From Aquisalimonas sp. (lineage in GTDB: Bacteria > Pseudomonadota > Gammaproteobacteria > Nitrococcales > Aquisalimonadaceae): DNA of 45,722 nt. The notes below the pieces were generated by a model. The model saw only the letters and a program-made list of their open reading frames with translations. It made no database searches and was not told where the DNA came from. Both the position numbers and the translations under genes were made by a program. Below, piece after piece: positions 1 through 9,028 of this stretch (position 1 is the stretch's first letter; every line of letters starts with the position of its first letter). Where the stretch lies: positions 1 through 45,722 of the forward strand of contig NZ_SKOG01000211.1 in assembly GCF_007120195.1 (NCBI RefSeq), in the 5' to 3' direction.

Positions 1-2
1 CA

Positions 3-83
3 GCCACAGAGGCCGAACGGATGCACCAGGAGTTCAGGGCGTGGGACTACGAGGGATTCAACGAGCATTCAGGCCCGCGGTGA
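3..83 (+). CDS. possible 3' end of an unidentified gene (partial)
   Basis: Reading frame 3 is open from the window edge to a TGA at 81-83 and gives 26 residues ending in EFRAWDYEGFNEHSGPR. The composition (aromatic and acidic, no long basic runs) looks more like protein than the other two frames. It would be the C-terminus of a plus-strand gene converging on the response regulator. The product cannot be named, and the call may be chance given the short length. No T-tailed terminator hairpin was seen in the roughly 200 bases that follow. Confidence 0.25.
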   Translation, partial: ATEAERMHQEFRAWDYEGFNEHSGPR

Positions 84-281
84 GGCGTTGGGCGTCAGCC
101 GCAAATCGATGGGGGGCGCTTGCAGCGGTTTGCCAGTCGCACGCCCGATAAGGCGGGACGCCGCTCGGGTGGGTGGGGCCTCCGGCTGAGCCGAAGTCGG
201 CGTCACACCGGCGTGTCGGGTTCAACGGGATTGACGACGCGCGCGTAGGCCCGTTCAGCCGCGGCCCGGCCGCGCAGACAG

Positions 282-752
282 TCAGCGCCTGCCGGTGTAA
301 TCCGCGTTCGCAGGGGAAGGAGGCAAAACGACGACCTCGAGCCAAAAATTCTCGAAGGCTTTGACCACCGCGTCGAACTGAACAAGGCCGACCGGCTTGT
401 TGATGTAACAGTTGGCGTGCAATTGATAGCTGGCGAGCACGTCCGCTTCCGCTTCCGAGGATGTAAGGACCACTACGGGGATATGTTTCAGGCCCGGGTC
501 GGATTTAACCTCCCCCAGGACCTCACGTCCGTCCAGGCCGGGCAGGTTGAGGTCCAGCAGAATCACATCCGGCGTGATCGCGTCCGCGTACTCTCCTTTG
601 CGATGCAAAAACCTCAGAGCCATCTCGCCGTCGGTTACGCTATGCAGCCGGGTGGCGATTCCCGCCTCGGCAAAGCTCTCGAGCGTCAAGTCGACGTCGG
701 CGGGATTGTCCTCCACCAGAAGAATGTCGACGGGGCGTGGTCGCCTGCTCAT
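282..752 (-). CDS. Rcp1-like single-domain response regulator
   Basis: This is a 156-residue stand-alone CheY-like receiver with no output domain. The acidic pocket Glu14-Asp15 lies in ILLVEDN, the likely phospho-acceptor is Asp67 in ILLDLNLPG, and the conserved Thr (VVLTSS) and Lys (INKPVG) follow. The long loop ([11 protein letters not shown]) and the C-terminal VVKAFENFW helix resemble Rcp1-type regulators that pair with phytochrome-like histidine kinases. Its ATG overlaps the stop of the upstream kinase gene by 4 bp (ATGA), so the two are co-transcribed and translationally coupled. It most likely receives phosphate from that kinase. The input signal and output partner are not visible. Family assignment is firm; function is inferred. 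Confidence 0.9.
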   Translation of the reverse strand: MSRRPRPVDILLVEDNPADVDLTLESFAEAGIATRLHSVTDGEMALRFLHRKGEYADAITPDVILLDLNLPGLDGREVLGEVKSDPGLKHIPVVVLTSSEAEADVLASYQLHANCYINKPVGLVQFDAVVKAFENFWLEVVVLPPSPANADYTGRR

Positions 753-2305
753 GCATCGACCCCCTTGCCGGGTTTCGGATTCTTGGAGAGGGTGAAGTAG
801 AACGTGCTGCCATGCCCTGGCTCGGATTGAAACCAGATGCGGCCGCCGTGGCGCTCCACGATGCGCTTCGACACGGCAAGCCCGATACCCGTACCCGGGA
901 AACGCGCTCGTTCGTGAAGCCGCTGGAACACCAGAAATACACGGTCGGCGTACTTCTGGTCAATCCCGATGCCGTTGTCCTGTACCGAGAAGCGCCAGAA
1001 CCCTTTTTCTCCGACACAGGAGACATGCACCCTGGGCGGCTCATCACCATGGAATTTGAGACCGTTGCCGATGAGGTTCTGAAACAGCTGCACCAGCATT
1101 GATTCGGTGGTGTAGACGGTCGGCAACCTGTCCCAGGTCACCTCCGCCCCGGGGTGCGCCGCCACCGCCACACTCAACAGGTTAGCCACGTGGGCGACGA
1201 CACGGTTGGCGTCCACGCCCTGCGTGTCCAACTCACCGCGGGCGACACGGGAGTACATCAGCAGATCGCTGATCAGGCGCTGCATCCGCTCCGCGCCGTC
1301 GATGACATACTGCATGTATTTTTGCGTCTTGTCGTCCAGATGCGGCTCGAGCTTTCGTTCCATGAGTTCCGTGTAGCTTCTGACCATGCGCAGTGGCTCC
1401 TGTAGATCGTGGGAGGCGACATAGGCGAACTGCTCGAGCTCGGTGTTGGACCGGCGTAACTCTTCGGCCTGTTGGGCAAGGGCCTCCTGTGCCCGCTTGC
1501 GATGCGTCAGGTCAACAATGGCGCTCAGCACATGGATGCCATCCGGCATCTCGATGGGCGTCAACCCCACCTCGATGGGGATCTTCACCCCGTGCTTGCT
1601 CATCCCATACAGATCCCGGCCCTGACCCATCACCCGGGGCTCCGGCTGCTCGAAAAAGGCCGTGCGGTAGGAGGCGTGCTGGTTCCGTAGTCGGGGCGGT
1701 ATGAGCGTCTCCACCGATTGCCCGAGGAGCTCCCCATGGCCGTAGCCAAACAACCGCTCCGCGGCCTCATTTGTCAGGGTGATTCGTCCCTGCCCATCGA
1801 TCATGACCAGCGCGGAGGGGGAGGCATCCACCACTGCATGGTACCGGCGCTCGGCCGCCTGGATCTCGGCCGTTTTCCCCGCCAGTTGCTGTTCCGCCTC
1901 CTTCCGGCGCGTGAGGTCGACGATGGCGCTTAGCACATACGTGCCGCCCGGCATTTTGATGGGCGTCAACCCCACCTCGATGGGAATTTCGTTGCCGCCC
2001 TTGTGCCTTCCGTGCAAGTCCCGTCCCTGCCCCATCATCCGGGGTTCGGGACTCGTGAAATACCGATTCCGATACGCGTCATGATTGCCCCGCACCGACT
2101 CGGGGACCAGTATTTCCACAGGGTGATCCAGCAACTCCTCGCGGGTGTATCCGAAGAGTTGTTCCGCCGCACGGTTCACCAGGGCGATGCGGCCCTGGGG
2201 GTCGACCATGACCAAGGCGGAAGGGGACGCGTCGATCACATCCCGGTACTGCTTCTCCGTCGCCTTCAGTTCGTTGGTCCTGTCCCTACCGGAGCGGCTT
2301 GTCAC
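749..2305 (-). CDS. double-PAS sensor histidine kinase
   Basis: This 518-residue soluble kinase has no membrane segments. Two PAS domains come in tandem ([14 protein letters not shown] near residue 27 and [14 protein letters not shown] about 135 residues later). A HisKA dimerisation helix follows with the phospho-acceptor His in [12 protein letters not shown]. The HATPase domain has an N box (NLIGNGLKF), G1 (DNGIGI) and G2 (GTGIGLAV). The HisKA/HATPase type is the phytochrome-like class that usually partners Rcp1 regulators, matching the next gene. The start is GTG at 2305 with a G-rich Shine-Dalgarno (GCGGGGG). The two PAS units are so alike in DNA that a 27-base run is identical at 1553-1579 and 1958-1984, which points to tandem duplication. 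The ligand is unknown. Confidence 0.9.
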   Translation of the reverse strand: MTSRSGRDRTNELKATEKQYRDVIDASPSALVMVDPQGRIALVNRAAEQLFGYTREELLDHPVEILVPESVRGNHDAYRNRYFTSPEPRMMGQGRDLHGRHKGGNEIPIEVGLTPIKMPGGTYVLSAIVDLTRRKEAEQQLAGKTAEIQAAERRYHAVVDASPSALVMIDGQGRITLTNEAAERLFGYGHGELLGQSVETLIPPRLRNQHASYRTAFFEQPEPRVMGQGRDLYGMSKHGVKIPIEVGLTPIEMPDGIHVLSAIVDLTHRKRAQEALAQQAEELRRSNTELEQFAYVASHDLQEPLRMVRSYTELMERKLEPHLDDKTQKYMQYVIDGAERMQRLISDLLMYSRVARGELDTQGVDANRVVAHVANLLSVAVAAHPGAEVTWDRLPTVYTTESMLVQLFQNLIGNGLKFHGDEPPRVHVSCVGEKGFWRFSVQDNGIGIDQKYADRVFLVFQRLHERARFPGTGIGLAVSKRIVERHGGRIWFQSEPGHGSTFYFTLSKNPKPGKGVDA

Positions 2306-2354
2306 CAGTCCCCCGCTTTATCATCGACGGGAATCGCCCTGCCATCCCCGATCA

Positions 2355-4448
2355 TCACGAGCCGCGCGAACCACTGCCACACAGCCAGTCGGTAATGCGT
2401 TGTTGCGTATCAGGGCGGCAGACGTAGTATCCCTGCAGGCAATCGCAGCCGGCACCGACCAGAAAATCCCACTGCTCGGCCGTCTCCACGCCCTCGGCCA
2501 CGACATTGAGGCCGAGGGCGCGGGCAAGATGGACCTGGCTGTGCAAGATGGCTTCTGTTTCGGGATTGCGGCCGATTTCCGCGACGAAACTGCGATCGAT
2601 CTTGAGCACATCAACGGGCAGACGGCGCAAATAATTCATCGACGAGTAGCCGGTGCCAAAATCATCAATGGCCACGGATACGCCCAGGGTCCTGATCGCC
2701 GCCAGCGTGCGCTGAGCGCGTACCGGATCGCCCATGACCGAGCTTTCGGTGAGTTCCACTTCGAGCCGGTCCGGCGGCAATCCCGTTGCATTCAGAACCG
2801 TTTCAATCTCGCTATAAAGATGCTCCGCGTAAAGCTGGCGCATGGACACGTTGACTGCAACCCGTAACGGCAGACCAAGCAGCCGGCCGGTTTGTGCCGC
2901 CATGGTGGCGGCGGAATGCAGCACGTTGCGTCCTATCCCATTGATCAGACCGATGTCTTCGGCAACAGGTATGAATTCCGCCGGCGTGAACACGGGTGGC
3001 GCGTGATCCGGCCAGCGCAGCAACGCCTCCACGCCTACCGGCATACCATCCCTGGCACGCACCTGGGGCTGGTAGGCGAGCCAGAACGCGTCGTCCGCCG
3101 CCACTCGCCTGACGGCCTGCTCGATTCGGATCCGCTCCTCGACCCGGTGCTGCATGTGGTCGGCAAAAAACTGGAACTGATTCTTGCCTTGTTCCTTGGC
3201 GCGATACATAGCCGTATCGGCGGCGCGGTAGATGTCCTGTACATTGTTTCCGCACTGGGGATAAGTGGCGATGCCAATGCTCATGCCAACGCTGACCTTC
3301 GATCCATGAACCGCCAACGGCTTCTCGAGATTCTGAAGCAGCTTCTGGGCGACGTGCGCAGCCTGCTCCGGTCCCGCGATGTGGTTCAGGATCAGTGCGA
3401 ATTCGTCTCCGCCCAGACGAGCGAGTAAGTCGCCTTGTCGAACGCTATTGCTGAGTCGCTTCCCCACCTGTCGCAGCAGCTCATCGCCGGCGTCGTGTCC
3501 CATGGTGTCATTGATGTACTTGAAGCGGTCCAGATCCATGAACAGCATGGCGAGCATACCGCCTTCCCGGCGGATGCCGCCCACAAGCCGGCCCAAACAG
3601 TCGAAGAAAAAATTCCGGTTCGCCAGACCGGTCAGCTCGTCATACTGGACCATCTGCTGTAGCCGCGATTCCGCCTGCTTGCGCGCGGTAATGTCCCGGT
3701 ATGAATACAGCATCGACGGGCTCTTATTCCAGTCGACGGGGACCGATCTGATTTCCGCCACCTGTCGATTCGGCAATACGATTTCGTCCGATTTCGGTGC
3801 GGCAAACTCCATTGGCAAGGTGGTGCCGACACACCTCAGAGGGTTCAGACCCAGCATCTCGCAGGCGGTCTGATTCGCGAACAACGTCTTGTTGTCTTGA
3901 TCCAGCACCACGATGCCGTCGGGGCTGGACTCAAGCAGCCGGGCATACTGGGTCTGGAGGCGGTGCCGCTCGATGGCATGGCGAATGGACTGAGTAAGTA
4001 GAGCGGGGTTGAGGTCCTGCTTGGCGCAATAGTCCTGGGCGTGCTCCTGGATGACCTGCACTCCCAGTTGCGCATCACGGTTCCCCGTGAGCACGACGAT
4101 GGGCACATCCGCCGCCATACGCCGCACGGCGACGACGGACTGCACACCCATTGAATCCGGCAGGCCCAGATCCAGCAACACAACATCCATATCGTGTTGA
4201 TCCAGTGCCTCCTGAACATCCCGTAACCGGGTCACACGGACGATTTTGGCCCGGCTGCCGAAGCCCTCTTCCAAATAGGCACGACACAAGTCCGCGTCAC
4301 CATCGCTGTCCTCGACCAGGAGTATCCGCAACCCCTGCGAGGGAGCGCCACGGCGCAATGCGTTGACGGCCTTCGAATGGCTGCCAGCGCGATCGTGTCC
4401 AACGCCATCTCGCTTGCCACTGCTGCCCGGGCTGGCGGCTACTGGCAT
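2355..4448 (-). CDS. receiver-PAS-GGDEF-EAL c-di-GMP signalling protein
   Basis: Domains in order are a receiver (LRILLVEDSDGD; acceptor Asp in VVLLDLGLPDS), a PAS domain (LLESSPDGIVVLDQDN), a GGDEF domain with intact GGDEF, and an EAL domain with intact EALLRW, TESSVMGD, DDFGTGYS and KIDRSF. An inhibitory I-site (RQGD) sits five residues before GGDEF, so product feedback is expected. Both cyclase and phosphodiesterase motifs look catalytically competent. The ORF track extends to a GTG at 4676, but the extra 76 residues are Ser/Gly/Pro-rich and look non-coding. ATG 4448 has AAGG eight bases upstream and is preferred (697 residues). It precedes the PAS kinase on the same strand by 49 bp, probably one operon. 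The start is uncertain; domain calls are firm. Confidence 0.88.
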   Translation of the reverse strand: MPVAASPGSSGKRDGVGHDRAGSHSKAVNALRRGAPSQGLRILLVEDSDGDADLCRAYLEEGFGSRAKIVRVTRLRDVQEALDQHDMDVVLLDLGLPDSMGVQSVVAVRRMAADVPIVVLTGNRDAQLGVQVIQEHAQDYCAKQDLNPALLTQSIRHAIERHRLQTQYARLLESSPDGIVVLDQDNKTLFANQTACEMLGLNPLRCVGTTLPMEFAAPKSDEIVLPNRQVAEIRSVPVDWNKSPSMLYSYRDITARKQAESRLQQMVQYDELTGLANRNFFFDCLGRLVGGIRREGGMLAMLFMDLDRFKYINDTMGHDAGDELLRQVGKRLSNSVRQGDLLARLGGDEFALILNHIAGPEQAAHVAQKLLQNLEKPLAVHGSKVSVGMSIGIATYPQCGNNVQDIYRAADTAMYRAKEQGKNQFQFFADHMQHRVEERIRIEQAVRRVAADDAFWLAYQPQVRARDGMPVGVEALLRWPDHAPPVFTPAEFIPVAEDIGLINGIGRNVLHSAATMAAQTGRLLGLPLRVAVNVSMRQLYAEHLYSEIETVLNATGLPPDRLEVELTESSVMGDPVRAQRTLAAIRTLGVSVAIDDFGTGYSSMNYLRRLPVDVLKIDRSFVAEIGRNPETEAILHSQVHLARALGLNVVAEGVETAEQWDFLVGAGCDCLQGYYVCRPDTQQRITDWLCGSGSRGS

Positions 4449-5219
4449 GACGGGAACCTTCCCCGCTCTGGGTGATTTCTGCGCGGACTTTCCGGCGCCC
4501 AATACGCCTGTTCGCTCAAAGTTGCCGCTAGCACCACCATGCAGCGGATGCCTGAATTCTCCAGACACTCGGACACTCCTAAACGCTGGATGCAGTCGTG
4601 CCCCACTGCTGTCCCCCGCGTTTTCTATCGCGCAGCTGTCGGGTTTTGGCAACGACCGGGGCTGGCTGGACATCACCCTCGTTCAGTCCTAGCCGGTTTC
4701 TTTCCCACATTCTGTGCTCGGGCTCACAATTCCCAAGGTCATGAGGCCCAAGCCCTCCTTCACCCCTGCCGTTCAACCCGGTTCCGGCATTCTTCTACGC
4801 GCGGTGCACGGACTCGTCGGAGCAGGGAAACCGACACTCGATTATATCGCGGGACTGGGACGTGGTGACCCCGAAACCCACAATGGAGCATTCGACCATC
4901 AAACACGTCTGACCCGACGAGAGCTTGACGCAGGCACTTGCTCAGAAACCGCCCTATCCGGGGAGTGTGCCGGCTTATCGTTGGCCCGCATGCCGTAAAG
5001 GTCTTGAAGCCCGCTGACGATCAGGGTGCGCGCGGGCGGTGAGTCTCTGCAGAGATGGTCACTTCGTTGAAGAAGGCGTGTGCGCCGCTGCTCAGCGCCC
5101 GGTCACCCAGTCCGACGGCGACTTCGTGTCCCAGGCAGGATAACCCCTGTGGCCAACCTGTCCCGGCCAGGATGGCTCGTCAACATGCTGACCATCATTG
5201 TTTTTTTTACATTCCAGCC
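4449..5219. other. long intergenic region with no convincing gene
   Basis: This is the divergent gap between the c-di-GMP gene (minus) and the Hsp20 pair (plus). ORFs listed here (for example 4714-4998 and 5055-5345 plus) lack a Shine-Dalgarno and have Arg/Pro/Ser-rich shadow-like translations. A run of eight T (about 5201-5208) lies just upstream of the heat-shock promoter and could act as an UP-like AT-rich element. If the c-di-GMP gene really starts at 4673 or 4676, the gap shrinks by about 225 bp. No repeat or RNA gene was recognised. Confidence 0.5.
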
Positions 5220-5247
5220 CTTGAAAACCACGCCTGTGACCCTATTT
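5220..5247 (+). promoter_or_regulatory. sigma-32 (RpoH) type heat-shock promoter
   Basis: CTTGAAA (5220-5226), a 13-base spacer, then CCCTATTT (5240-5247) matches the RpoH consensus CTTGAA-N13-15-CCCCATNT with one -10 mismatch. It points at the first Hsp20 gene and predicts a start near 5254-5258 and a leader of about 95 nt. Heat-inducible transcription is the natural inference. Confidence 0.8.
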
Positions 5248-5269
5248 TGGATAGTGCCCGGGAACGGCC

Positions 5270-5345
5270 CGGCGGCCTCAAAGGCCGCTGCCGGCCGGCC
5301 CGGTGGAGAGGGCTTCACAATCGGGTCGGTTACTCACGGAGGTGA
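5270..5345 (+). promoter_or_regulatory. structured 5' leader of hsp20, possible RNA thermometer
   Basis: The leader contains a GC-rich 8-bp hairpin (5270-5277 with 5283-5290, loop TCAAA). A second, weak 4-bp hairpin at the ribosome binding site (TCAC 5334-5337 with GTGA 5342-5345) places the Shine-Dalgarno GGAG in its loop or stem edge. Leaders of this length upstream of hsp20 genes often act as thermosensors (ROSE type). The ROSE signature U(U/C)GCU was not seen, so this is only a candidate. Confidence 0.35.
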
Positions 5346-5351
5346 TGGGTT

Positions 5352-5801
5352 ATGTTCGGTGATCTGGCACGTTTCGATGTTCCGGTGTTTAACGAGCTGA
5401 GCCGTGCGTTGCGGCTAATGGATGAGACATTCGGCGACTTCGGGACCACCGATCTGCGTTCTGCTCCGCGGGGTGCGTTCCCCTACGTCAATGTCGGCGA
5501 GACGGAAGACGCAGTGAACGTCTATGTGTTTGCCCCCGGGTTGCGCAAGGACGACCTGGATCTGGGTATCGAGAACAATACGCTATTCATTAACGGCACA
5601 CGCAAGGCGGAGAGTGGGAGCGAGGAGCGCACGTACTACCGCAGGGAACGTTTCGCCGGTGATTTCAGCCGCGCCGTTCGGCTGCCGGAGCGCATTGACG
5701 CGGACAAGGTGCAGGCGCAGATGCAGGACGGAGTGCTCAGCATCCGGCTGGAGAAATCGACCGAGCAGCGTCCGCGCAAGATCGAGATTCAGGCGGCGTA
5801 A
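5352..5801 (+). CDS. Hsp20 / alpha-crystallin small heat shock protein (first copy)
   Basis: This is a 149-residue ATP-independent holdase. The N-terminal arm (about 1-42) is followed by the alpha-crystallin domain from PYVNVGETEDAVNVYVFAPG to DGVLSIRLEKS. The C-terminal IEI anchor (RKIEIQAA) is the IXI motif needed for oligomer assembly. GGAGGTGA lies seven bases before the ATG. It is the first gene downstream of a near-consensus sigma-32 promoter, with the second Hsp20 gene 21 bp further on, so the two form a heat-shock operon. It is expected in the cytoplasm, bound to unfolding proteins. The two copies differ strongly outside the core, suggesting hetero-oligomers or division of labour as in IbpA/IbpB. 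Confidence 0.93.
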   Translation: MFGDLARFDVPVFNELSRALRLMDETFGDFGTTDLRSAPRGAFPYVNVGETEDAVNVYVFAPGLRKDDLDLGIENNTLFINGTRKAESGSEERTYYRRERFAGDFSRAVRLPERIDADKVQAQMQDGVLSIRLEKSTEQRPRKIEIQAA

Positions 5802-5822
5802 TGACAAAGGAGGTGATTGGCC

Positions 5823-6239
5823 ATGACCGAGATGGAAAAGGCACAGGGCACGGCGATGGAGCAGCAGCGCGATCACCTGCTGCAGCAGGATGACCGCCGG
5901 CGTGACGAGCGCAGTCTGGTGCCGCCGGTGGAAATCTACGAGGAAGGCGATGCGCTCTACCTGGTGGCGGATATGCCAGGCGTGACCAAGGACACGCTGA
6001 ACCTCGAGATCGGCAACAAAGTCCTCGAAGTCGAGGGCCGGATCACGGTGGACATGCCAGAAAACGTGACGCCCATGTTCGCCGAGATTCGCGCCAGCCG
6101 GTATGCCCGTCGCTTCACCCTGGGTGACGACATCGATACCGGCAATGTCGAGGCGTCCATGAAGGACGGCGTGCTGACGGTTCGACTGCCGAAGCACGAG
6201 AGCCACCGCCGGCGGCGCATCGAGATCCAGACGGCGTAA
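5823..6239 (+). CDS. Hsp20 / alpha-crystallin small heat shock protein (second copy)
   Basis: This 138-residue Hsp20 has a Gln/Asp-rich N-terminal arm, an alpha-crystallin domain (PPVEIYEEGDALYLVADMPG to DGVLTVRLPKHES) and a C-terminal IEI anchor (RRIEIQTA). The ORF track starts at TTG 5817, but AAGGAGG ends three bases before that codon and nine before ATG 5823, so ATG 5823 is chosen. It lies 21 bp after the first hsp20 gene and ends just before a strong intrinsic terminator, so it is the last gene of the heat-shock operon. It is another holdase, closer to the class with an EIYE(E/D)GDALY core than to its neighbour. Confidence 0.93.
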   Translation: MTEMEKAQGTAMEQQRDHLLQQDDRRRDERSLVPPVEIYEEGDALYLVADMPGVTKDTLNLEIGNKVLEVEGRITVDMPENVTPMFAEIRASRYARRFTLGDDIDTGNVEASMKDGVLTVRLPKHESHRRRRIEIQTA

Positions 6240-6259
6240 GCGCAGCTGCTGGAGCGCGT

Positions 6260-6300
6260 TAGGGCCGCGCCGCTGGGCGTGGCCCTAGATTGTTTCATTG
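6260..6300 (+). terminator. intrinsic terminator of the hsp20 operon
   Basis: TAGGGCC(G)CGCC and GGCG(T)GGCCCTA form a 12-bp stem with one G-U pair and a GCTG loop (6260-6287). A T-rich stretch (GATTGTTTCATTG) follows. It sits between convergent hsp20 and prpD; only the plus-strand side has the T-rich tail. Confidence 0.75.
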
Positions 6301-6315
6301 TGTGCGCCGGCGACT

Positions 6316-7761
6316 TTACAGCGCCCAAAGATCCATGAACTCGTTGACCGGCAGCTTTTCCAGCTTGATCTGGTCCTCACAGGCCTTGCGAATGGACTCA
6401 GCCTGGCGTGGTGCGAAACGTGTGGTGAGGGCGCTCTCGAATTTCTGCACCAGGACCGGAATGCCCTCGTCGCGGCGCCGGCGATGGCCGATGGGATATT
6501 CCACGGCCACGCGATCGGTTTTGGAGCCGTCCTTGAAGAACACCTGCACGGCGTTGCCGATGGAGCGCTTATCCGGGTCGAAGTAATCCTTGGAGAAGTC
6601 CTTGTTTTCGGTGACCTCCATCTTCTCCCGCAGGGCATCAATGCGCGGGTCCCTGGCAACGGCGTCCTCGTAATCGTCTGCTGTGAGGCGGCCGAAGATC
6701 AGTGGGATGGCGGTCATATACTGAATGCAGTGGTCACGGTCGGCCGGGTTGTCCAGCGGACCGGTCTTGTCGATGATGCGCACCCCGGCTTCCTGGGTCT
6801 CGATCACCACCTTGTCGATCTCATTGAGGCGGTCCCTCACCTGCTCATGCAGAGACATCGCGGCTTCCACCGCGGTCTGGGCATGGAATTCCGCCGGGAA
6901 GGAGATCTTGAACAGCACGTTCTCCATGACGTAGCTGCCATAGCCCTGGGTGAATTTCAGGCCATTGCCCTTGAACAGCACATCGTTGAACCCCCAGCCC
7001 TTGGCGGACAGCGCTGACGGGTAGCCCATTTCGCCGGTGCGGGTGATCAGCGCCAAGCGCACGCCGCGCGCCGATGCATCCCCCGCCGCCCAGCTCTTGC
7101 GCGAACCGGTGTTCGGCGCATGGCGGTAGGTGCGCAGGCTGCAGCCGTCGATCCAGGCGTGAGAGAGGGCGTTGATGACGTCGCCCTTGTCGCCACCGAG
7201 CAGATGGGTGGCGACAGCCGCGGTCGCAATGCGGCAGAGCATGACATGGTCCAGCCCCACGCGGTTGAAGCTGTTCTCCAGTGCGATCACTCCCTGGATC
7301 TCGTGGCACTTGATGGCCGCGGTGAGCACGTCGCGCATGGTCAGCGGCGCCTTGCCGTTGGCGACGTTGCGGCGGCTGATGTAGTCGGCCACGGCCAGGA
7401 CACCGCCCAGGTTGTCGGACGGATGGCCCCATTCGGCGGCGAGCCAGGTGTCGTTGAAATCCAGCCAGCGGATCATGGCGCCGATGTTGAAAGCGCCCTG
7501 GACCGGATCGAGCTGGTAGCTGGTGCCGGGCACCTTGACGCCGTTGCTGATCTGGCCTTCCGGCACCACGGGCCCGAGCAGCTTGGTGCAGGCCGGATAC
7601 TGCAGGGCGAGCATGGCACAGGCCAAGCTGTCCATGAGCATATGGCGGGCGGTGTCATAGGCCTCGTCACTGGTGATGGCCTGGTTGGCGACGTACTCGG
7701 CCATATCGACGAGTTCCTGATCGGGATCCGGTCGCTTGGCGCTGCGGATATCGGCGCACAT
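6316..7761 (-). CDS. prpD: 2-methylcitrate dehydratase PrpD
   Basis: PrpD dehydrates 2-methylcitrate to 2-methyl-cis-aconitate in the methylcitrate cycle without an Fe-S cluster. The protein is 481 residues, close to the usual 483, and shows MmgE/PrpD family landmarks: [44 protein letters not shown], and SAGDAS-like [14 protein letters not shown]. The ORF track begins at 8265, but the first 168 residues are an out-of-frame reading of prpC; ATG 7761 with AGGAGA nine bases upstream is the true start. It is last in the acuI-prpB-prpC-prpD operon. No acnD or prpF is present, so rehydration would need an aconitase encoded elsewhere. Confidence 0.95.
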   Translation of the reverse strand: MCADIRSAKRPDPDQELVDMAEYVANQAITSDEAYDTARHMLMDSLACAMLALQYPACTKLLGPVVPEGQISNGVKVPGTSYQLDPVQGAFNIGAMIRWLDFNDTWLAAEWGHPSDNLGGVLAVADYISRRNVANGKAPLTMRDVLTAAIKCHEIQGVIALENSFNRVGLDHVMLCRIATAAVATHLLGGDKGDVINALSHAWIDGCSLRTYRHAPNTGSRKSWAAGDASARGVRLALITRTGEMGYPSALSAKGWGFNDVLFKGNGLKFTQGYGSYVMENVLFKISFPAEFHAQTAVEAAMSLHEQVRDRLNEIDKVVIETQEAGVRIIDKTGPLDNPADRDHCIQYMTAIPLIFGRLTADDYEDAVARDPRIDALREKMEVTENKDFSKDYFDPDKRSIGNAVQVFFKDGSKTDRVAVEYPIGHRRRRDEGIPVLVQKFESALTTRFAPRQAESIRKACEDQIKLEKLPVNEFMDLWAL

Positions 7762-7838
7762 GGATTGGTTCTCCTGGTGGTTCCGTTGTTCCGACGCATT
7801 CGCCCCGTGGCGGGTGCGCGCCTCCGAGTGGCTGAACC

Positions 7839-8966
7839 TCAGCCCCGCTGGTCGATGGGCGGGACCTCGCGCAGATCCGGTCCCACGTAATCGGCACTTG
7901 GCCGGATGATGCGGTTGTTCTCCCGCTGCTCCATGACGTGCGCTGTCCAGCCGGTGACCCGGGACATCACGAAGATGGGCGTGAACAGCTTTGTGGGAAT
8001 GCCCATGAAGTGATAGGCGGAGGCGTGGTAGAAGTCGGCGTTGGCGAAGAGCTTCTTTTTGTCCCACATGAACGCTTCCACCGCCTCGCTCACCGGATAG
8101 AGCGTGGTGTCGCCGACATCCGCGGCCAGTTTCTTTGCCCAGGCCTTGATCACGGCGTTGCGCGGATCGGAGTGGCGGTAGATGGCATGGCCGAAACCCA
8201 TGATCTTCTCCTTGCGCTCCAGCATGGCCGTGAGCCCGCGCTCGGCTTCCTCCGGGGTGGACCACTGCTCGAGCATGGCCATGGCCGCCTCGTTGGCGCC
8301 ACCGTGCAGCCGGCCACGCAGGGAGCCGATGGCACCGGTGACGCAGGAGTGCATGTCGGACAGCGTGGACGCGCAGACCCGGGCGGTAAACGTCGAGGCG
8401 TTGAACTCATGCTCGGCGTAGAGAATCAGCGAGACATTCATCACGTTCGCGTGCAACTGGCTCGCCGGCTTGCCATGGAGCAGCTTCAAGAAATGCCCGC
8501 CCATGGAGGCGTCGTCGGTCACCGTATCGATGCGTACGCCGTCGTGGGAGTAGCGGTACCAGTAGGTGATGATCGACGGCAGAGCGGCGAGCAGCCGGTC
8601 GGCCACTGCCTGCTGCTGGGAAAAATCCGTCTCCGTCTCCAGGTTGCCGAGCATGGAGGCCCCGGTGCGCATCACATCCATGGGATGGGCATTGGCGGGG
8701 ATGCGCTCGAGGACTTCGCGCAGGGGCTGCGGCACCTCGCGTAGCCCCTTGAGACGCTCCACGTAGGCATCGAGCTGGCTGCGGGTGGGCAACTCGCCGT
8801 AGAGGAGAAGGTAGGCCACCTCCTCGAAGCTGGCTCTGTCAGCGAGGTCGTGCACGTCATAGCCACGGTAGGTCAGCCCGGTCCCCTTCGCTCCGACGGT
8901 GCTCAATGCAGTGGCGCCGGCGCTTTGCCCGCGCAAGCCGGTGCCGCCAATTTTCTCGTCCGCCAT
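7839..8966 (-). CDS. prpC: 2-methylcitrate synthase PrpC
   Basis: PrpC condenses propionyl-CoA with oxaloacetate to give 2-methylcitrate. It is a 375-residue citrate-synthase-fold protein of the short 2-methylcitrate/citrate synthase type, with [14 protein letters not shown] near the N-terminus, catalytic His regions in [11 protein letters not shown] and [14 protein letters not shown], and a C-terminal [25 protein letters not shown]. Its place between prpB and prpD settles the substrate. The track start (9032) would add 22 residues and give an ATGA overlap with prpB; ATG 8966 has GAGAGG upstream and an N-terminus typical of the family, so it is preferred. Confidence 0.95.
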   Translation of the reverse strand: MADEKIGGTGLRGQSAGATALSTVGAKGTGLTYRGYDVHDLADRASFEEVAYLLLYGELPTRSQLDAYVERLKGLREVPQPLREVLERIPANAHPMDVMRTGASMLGNLETETDFSQQQAVADRLLAALPSIITYWYRYSHDGVRIDTVTDDASMGGHFLKLLHGKPASQLHANVMNVSLILYAEHEFNASTFTARVCASTLSDMHSCVTGAIGSLRGRLHGGANEAAMAMLEQWSTPEEAERGLTAMLERKEKIMGFGHAIYRHSDPRNAVIKAWAKKLAADVGDTTLYPVSEAVEAFMWDKKKLFANADFYHASAYHFMGIPTKLFTPIFVMSRVTGWTAHVMEQRENNRIIRPSADYVGPDLREVPPIDQRG

Positions 8967-9028
8967 GGTCTGCCTCTCTCTAACTGGTAAAGGTGAGCCG
9001 ACGCGCCCCTGGGCACGCGCGTTTTGCG

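Noticed and set aside
4714-4998. 94-residue ORF in the gap before hsp20
   Set aside because: GTG start with no Shine-Dalgarno and no recognisable features; not enough to call a gene.
5334-5345. ACGGA in the hsp20 ribosome site as a CsrA site
   Set aside because: GGA is part of nearly every strong Shine-Dalgarno; without more ANGGA motifs this is not specific evidence.
6316-8265. 649-residue PrpD ORF as a long fusion
   Set aside because: The first 168 residues are an out-of-frame translation of prpC with Arg/His/Gly-rich shadow composition. ATG 7761 has its own AGGAGA.
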